From Paludibacter sp. UBA5753 (GTDB taxonomy: Bacteria > Bacteroidota > Bacteroidia > Bacteroidales > Paludibacteraceae): a stretch of DNA of 46,343 bases. This document shows positions 42,829 to 46,343 of the stretch, piece after piece; position 1 is the first letter of the stretch, and each line of letters opens with the position of its first letter. Made by a program: the position numbers and the translations under genes. The notes under the pieces were generated by a model. That model worked only from the letters and a program-made list of their open reading frames with translations, did not search any database and was not told where the DNA came from. The stretch lies in assembly GCA_002427615.1 (NCBI GenBank), contig DIFH01000146.1, positions 30,603 to 76,945 of the forward strand. The letters run 5' to 3'.

Positions 42829-43818
42829 ATGTCACAAATTCATGCAGTTATCACGGGTGTGGGAGGTTATGTACCGGAATATATTCTAAATAATCAGGAA
42901 CTTAGCACCATGATGGATACCAGCGATGAGTGGATAACATCACGCGTAGGAATCAAGGAGCGCCGGATTTTGAAAGAACCAAATACCGGAACATCATACA
43001 TGGCTGTAAAGGCTGCTGAGGATTTATTCTCAAAAACACATACAAAACCGGAAGAAATTGATTTGATCATTATTGGCACTACTACTCCCGACTATGTTTT
43101 TCCGTCTTGTTCATCTATGGTTGCCGAAAAATTAGGTATTAAAAACGCATTGGCTTTCGATTTGCAGGCTGCTTGTTCGGGTTTCATTGTTGCGCTGACT
43201 AATGCTGCAAGTTTTATTGAATCAGGCCGTTTCAAAAAGATTCTGGTCTTTGGCGCCGATAAAATGTCATCAATAACAAACTACAACGACCGTACAACAG
43301 CGCCCCTTTTTGGCGATGGCGCGGGAGTAGTCCTTGTTGAACCGTCAACTGAAGAACTGGGCGTAATGGATTCAATGATATTCACAGATGGCGCCGGAGC
43401 CAAATATTTGATGTTGAAAGCCGGTGGGTCTGCCAATCCTGCTTCGCACGAAACAATAGACAGGCACGAACACGGCGTATATCAGGAAGGTCAGAACGTT
43501 TATAAACATGCTGTTACCAACATGGCCGGAGTTTCGGGCGACATAATGGATAAAAATAATTTGAAACCGGAAGATATTGCCTGGTTGATACCACATCAAG
43601 CCAACTTACGCATTATAGATGCTGTGGTCAATCGCACCGGCGTAGATTATGACAGGGTGATTATCAATATCGATCGCTTTGGAAATACTTCGGCGGCAAG
43701 TATTCCATTGTGTATCTGGGAATCGGAAAAGAAATTCAAAAAAGGAGATAATATCATACTTACAGCTTTCGGAGCCGGTTTTACCTGGGGCGCCGTGTGG
43801 TTGAAATGGGGATATTGA
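42829..43818 (+). CDS. fabH: 3-oxoacyl-ACP synthase III
   Basis: FabH condenses acyl-CoA with malonyl-ACP to start fatty-acid synthesis. The 329-residue protein shows the catalytic Cys116 in DLQAACSGF, the histidine in PHQANLRIID and the asparagine in NIDRFGNTSAAS, plus DEWITSRVGIKERR near the N-terminus. The start at 42829 (MSQIHAVITGVGGYVPE) is preferred; the ATG at 42793 lies in the terminator and adds a hydrophobic stretch foreign to FabH. Gene order with rpmF is conserved. A strong terminator follows. Confidence 0.96.
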   Translation: MSQIHAVITGVGGYVPEYILNNQELSTMMDTSDEWITSRVGIKERRILKEPNTGTSYMAVKAAEDLFSKTHTKPEEIDLIIIGTTTPDYVFPSCSSMVAEKLGIKNALAFDLQAACSGFIVALTNAASFIESGRFKKILVFGADKMSSITNYNDRTTAPLFGDGAGVVLVEPSTEELGVMDSMIFTDGAGAKYLMLKAGGSANPASHETIDRHEHGVYQEGQNVYKHAVTNMAGVSGDIMDKNNLKPEDIAWLIPHQANLRIIDAVVNRTGVDYDRVIINIDRFGNTSAASIPLCIWESEKKFKKGDNIILTAFGAGFTWGAVWLKWGY

Positions 43819-43863
43819 AATAGGAACACATAATATATTGAAATAAATCGTCGGCATACCCAC

Positions 43864-43905
43864 AAAAAAAGAGATAGTCTCCTAACAGATTGTCTCTTTT
43901 TATCT
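43864..43905. terminator. Terminator between convergent fabH and murU-like genes
   Basis: AAAAAGAGATAGTCT (43866-43880) pairs with AGATTGTCTCTTTTT (43887-43901), 15 positions with two G-T wobbles, around CCTAAC. T-rich and A-rich flanks make it usable in both directions. Confidence 0.85.
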
Positions 43906-43973
43906 TATCAGCTCAAGAACTATATTTTGAAAACCAGATTTTTAATTCCAACAAGTCTGTTTTATTCTACTGT

Positions 43974-44705
43974 TCACATTCCGTTTACAAACAGATCAGC
44001 CTCATCCAATATATTTAATTTGCCTACATCCAGCATTTTATAATCCTGCTGTACGTAACCCGAAATGAGTTGTTCAGAGGCATTTTCAAGATAAAAATCC
44101 ATAATTGAAAATCGGGGTTCAAACTTTTGCATTAACTCAAAAACCTGAGGAGAAAGCACCTGGATGCCCGAAAAAGCAAGTTTATTATAAAGCCGCGACT
44201 TTTTCAAATCAATGGGTTTGGTTTCACCTGTTTTTTCGTTCACCCAGCCTTTGAGTCGTAAATCGTCGTTAAATAGCAAATATCGGAAAGTATCGCGCCT
44301 ACTCACCATCAATGTAGCTAATGAATTGGTACGTAAATGCTGATGATAGAGCGCGCCAAGATCGGCAGTCGAAAGAATATCGACATTGTGTACTAAAAAA
44401 GAGTTACCATCGTCGAAAAACCAGGCCGCCTTACGGATTCCACCTCCCGTATCGAGCAAAAAATCACGCTCATCGGACACTTCAATACGAATACCGAAGT
44501 TATTATTCGATTTCAAAAAATCGATAATCTGATCAGGGAAATGATGCACATTCACAATGATCTCGTCGAAACCGGCTGTAATCAATTTCAATATAACATG
44601 TTCCAAAAGAGGTTTTCCTGCTATCGACACCAATGCCTTGGGCATCGAGTCAGTAAGAGGTTTTAAACGGGTGCCGAGACCGGCTGCGAAAATCATTGCT
44701 TTCAT
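43974..44705 (-). CDS. Sugar-1-phosphate nucleotidyltransferase, MurU-like
   Basis: This 243-residue NTP-transferase shows the signature AAGLGTRLKPLTDSMPKALV, then KPLLEHVI, VHHFPDQI and HNVDILS with the metal-binding aspartate. In size and pairing with an AmgK-like kinase it resembles MurU, the N-acetylmuramate-1-phosphate uridylyltransferase of the peptidoglycan-recycling route that bypasses MurA. Glucose- or mannose-1-phosphate enzymes share the same signature, so the substrate rests on context. It lies 41 bp downstream of the kinase-RapZ fusion gene on the same strand. Confidence 0.8.
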   Translation of the reverse strand: MKAMIFAAGLGTRLKPLTDSMPKALVSIAGKPLLEHVILKLITAGFDEIIVNVHHFPDQIIDFLKSNNNFGIRIEVSDERDFLLDTGGGIRKAAWFFDDGNSFLVHNVDILSTADLGALYHQHLRTNSLATLMVSRRDTFRYLLFNDDLRLKGWVNEKTGETKPIDLKKSRLYNKLAFSGIQVLSPQVFELMQKFEPRFSIMDFYLENASEQLISGYVQQDYKMLDVGKLNILDEADLFVNGM

Positions 44706-44746
44706 AATGTGAATTGCGTTGATATGACTTCGTTATATTAATGAAA

Positions 44747-46174
44747 TTAATATTTGCTCACAAAGCTCTGTTCCTTATTTTGCTCACGATGAATTAGTTG
44801 CACTTCGACACCGAACTTTTCGCTGATATGCTCTGCCATTTTTTGAGCTGAATACACCGAACGGTGTTGACCGCCTGTACAACCGAAACTGACCATCAGG
44901 TTGGTAAAGCCGCGGTCTTTGTATCGTCTTACCGAAGCATCGACTAAGTTATAGGCATTTTCGAGGAAAGTAAGTATCTCGCCATCTTCCTCAAGGAATT
45001 GGATCACCGATTCGTCGAGACCGGTATAATGTGCGTAACGTTCGTACTTGCCGGGGTTGTTCACAGCGCGACAGTCGAAAACAAAACCGCCTCCGTTGCC
45101 CGAATCATCGTGGGGAATGCCTTTTTTAAAGGAAAAACTATAAATTTTTACGACTAAAGGTTTACGCACCGATACTTCACGGAACTGCTTGAGTTCGGTC
45201 ATTTGTTTGAGTATATCAAGCAAATACGGATAACCCGATATTTTGTCGCGCAGGATAACGCGCAGGTTTTCCAAGGCAAAAGGAATGCTTTGAAGGAAGT
45301 GTGGTTTTTTCTCAAAATACCCACGAAAACCATAAGCGCCAAGCACCTGTAAAGTGCGGAAAAGAACGAAATGTTTCAGTTGTTCCCTGAAATCGACCTC
45401 ATCTACCGGTATTAACTTCTTGAGTGATTCGAGATAATCCTGAAGCAATTCTTCACGCAGTTCATCGCTGTACTTGGCTTTAGCCTGCCACAGAAACGAA
45501 GCCACATCGTAGTACAATGGACCACGTCGGCCACCCTGAAAATCAATAAAATAAGGCTCGCCATCTTTTATTATCACGTTACGACTCTGAAAATCGCGAT
45601 ACATAAACGTGTTGGTTTTTGAACGTAATAAAATATCGGAGAGTCGGGCAAAATCATCTTCGAGGCGGTTTTCCTGAAAATCGAGACCGGTAGATTTCAA
45701 AAAACAATATTTAAAATAATTCAAATCCCAAAGTATGGAGCGCTCGTTGAATTCCGGTTGCGGAGAACAAACCGAGAAATCGAAATCTTCGGCTCCCTTA
45801 ACCTGCACCACAGGCAACATTCGCATGGTTTTGCGGAGTATTTCCTTTTCTGTTTCGCAAAAAACGCCGGTTTTACGCCCTTCTGCTATATAATCGAAGA
45901 GCAGCGTATCACCAAGATCTTCCTGAATATAATACAGACCATCAAGCGTTTGTCCCAGGAACATGGGTACAGGCAAGCCTTTCGAATGGAAATGTTTTGC
46001 CATTTGAATAAAAGCATAATTTTCTTCGACCGATGTACCTTCAACTCCGATTATCGATGTTTTCTTGCTTTCGAGGCGAAAATAGCGGCGGTTTGAACCC
46101 GAAGCCGAGAGTTCTTCCTTTAATAAAAGTTTCTCACCGGTATGTTGCTGAAATAAGGTTTCTAATTCGTTCAT
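44747..46174 (-). CDS. AmgK-like sugar kinase fused to a RapZ C-terminal domain
   Basis: This 475-residue fusion has two parts. The first (about 1-325) is an aminoglycoside-phosphotransferase-type kinase like AmgK, the anomeric N-acetylmuramate/N-acetylglucosamine kinase: SGSNRRYFRLES at the glycine-rich loop, MYRDFQSRNVI in the catalytic loop and YFIDFQGGRRGPLYYDVASFLW at the metal site. The second (about 340-475) resembles the C-terminal domain of RapZ, with GGGFVFDCRAVNNPGK and SFGCTGGQHRSVYSAQKMAEHI; in E. coli this domain binds GlmZ RNA and senses glucosamine-6-phosphate. The N-terminal P-loop kinase domain of RapZ is absent. With the MurU-like gene downstream, a role in amino-sugar recycling is inferred. 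The start at 46174 (MNELETLFQQH) is favoured over 46195. A possible minus-strand -7 (TACTTTTG, complement of 46231-46238) lies upstream. Confidence 0.85.
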   Translation of the reverse strand: MNELETLFQQHTGEKLLLKEELSASGSNRRYFRLESKKTSIIGVEGTSVEENYAFIQMAKHFHSKGLPVPMFLGQTLDGLYYIQEDLGDTLLFDYIAEGRKTGVFCETEKEILRKTMRMLPVVQVKGAEDFDFSVCSPQPEFNERSILWDLNYFKYCFLKSTGLDFQENRLEDDFARLSDILLRSKTNTFMYRDFQSRNVIIKDGEPYFIDFQGGRRGPLYYDVASFLWQAKAKYSDELREELLQDYLESLKKLIPVDEVDFREQLKHFVLFRTLQVLGAYGFRGYFEKKPHFLQSIPFALENLRVILRDKISGYPYLLDILKQMTELKQFREVSVRKPLVVKIYSFSFKKGIPHDDSGNGGGFVFDCRAVNNPGKYERYAHYTGLDESVIQFLEEDGEILTFLENAYNLVDASVRRYKDRGFTNLMVSFGCTGGQHRSVYSAQKMAEHISEKFGVEVQLIHREQNKEQSFVSKY

Positions 46175-46343
46175 GTGTTTTGTGTTTTCTTTCAAATCCG
46201 GTTACGTAATGTTTTTGTTTTCAATGTTTACAAAAGTACAAAAAAATCGAATCAAAAAATCAAATGATCTTCAAACTAAATTTATATGTAACTACTCAGC
46301 GCCCTTTATTTTTATGAACTTTTGATTTTCAGTTCGACAAAGT

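Overview
The window reads as a chromosomal segment of a Bacteroidota bacterium, most likely a Bacteroidales. The evidence is a SusC/SusD pair, type IX secretion (T9SS) C-terminal sorting domains, promoters of the TTG-N18/19-TAnnTTTG type, start codons without clear Shine-Dalgarno sequences, and AT-rich intergenic DNA. The genus cannot be fixed from the sequence. No tRNA, rRNA, CRISPR array, insertion sequence or phage gene was seen.

Layout. (1) 1-3283: housekeeping genes, a pirin, a lipoate-protein ligase and dihydrolipoyl dehydrogenase. (2) 3284-39499: a large polysaccharide utilization locus (PUL) for uronic-acid polymers. It opens with an FCD-type GntR regulator and continues as three co-oriented transcription blocks. 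Block A (4884-26289) holds SusC, SusD, a third lipoprotein, two two-domain PL6 lyases, a large beta-helix protein, an esterase, a PL38-like lyase, a GH88 unsaturated uronyl hydrolase, a jelly-roll lyase-like protein, a GH2 enzyme, an isomerase-like TIM barrel and a second esterase. Block B (26465-34463) holds a decayed gene, a SASA-type acetylesterase, a metallo-beta-lactamase-fold protein, two tandem PL38-like lyases, a T9SS protein of unknown function and a third PL6. Block C (34575-39440) holds PL17 oligoalginate lyase, KdgF, a hexuronate-type MFS transporter and a DEH-reductase-type SDR. (3) 39519-46343: housekeeping genes again: era, an orphan histidine kinase, yceD-rpmF-fabH, and a MurU-like nucleotidyltransferase with an AmgK-like kinase fused to a RapZ C-terminal domain.

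How the PUL probably works. PL6 and PL38-like lyases cut the polymer at or outside the surface. SusCD import the oligomers. PL17 and GH88 release unsaturated monouronates in the periplasm. KdgF speeds their ring opening, the MFS carries the product inward, and the SDR reduces DEH to KDG. KDG kinase and aldolase are not in the window. PL6, PL17, KdgF and the SDR spell alginate. Three PL38-like lyases, GH88, GH2, a PL13/PL20-like jelly-roll protein and three esterases go beyond plain alginate and suggest an additional or alternative acetylated, glucuronate-rich polymer.

The clearest new signal is regulatory. A 12-bp palindrome TTGGTnnACCAA, resembling known UxuR/ExuR operators, recurs upstream of the regulator and at each of the three block promoters. 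It overlaps the -7 or -33 element and usually occurs in pairs. This defines a candidate local regulon of the GntR protein at 3898-4611.
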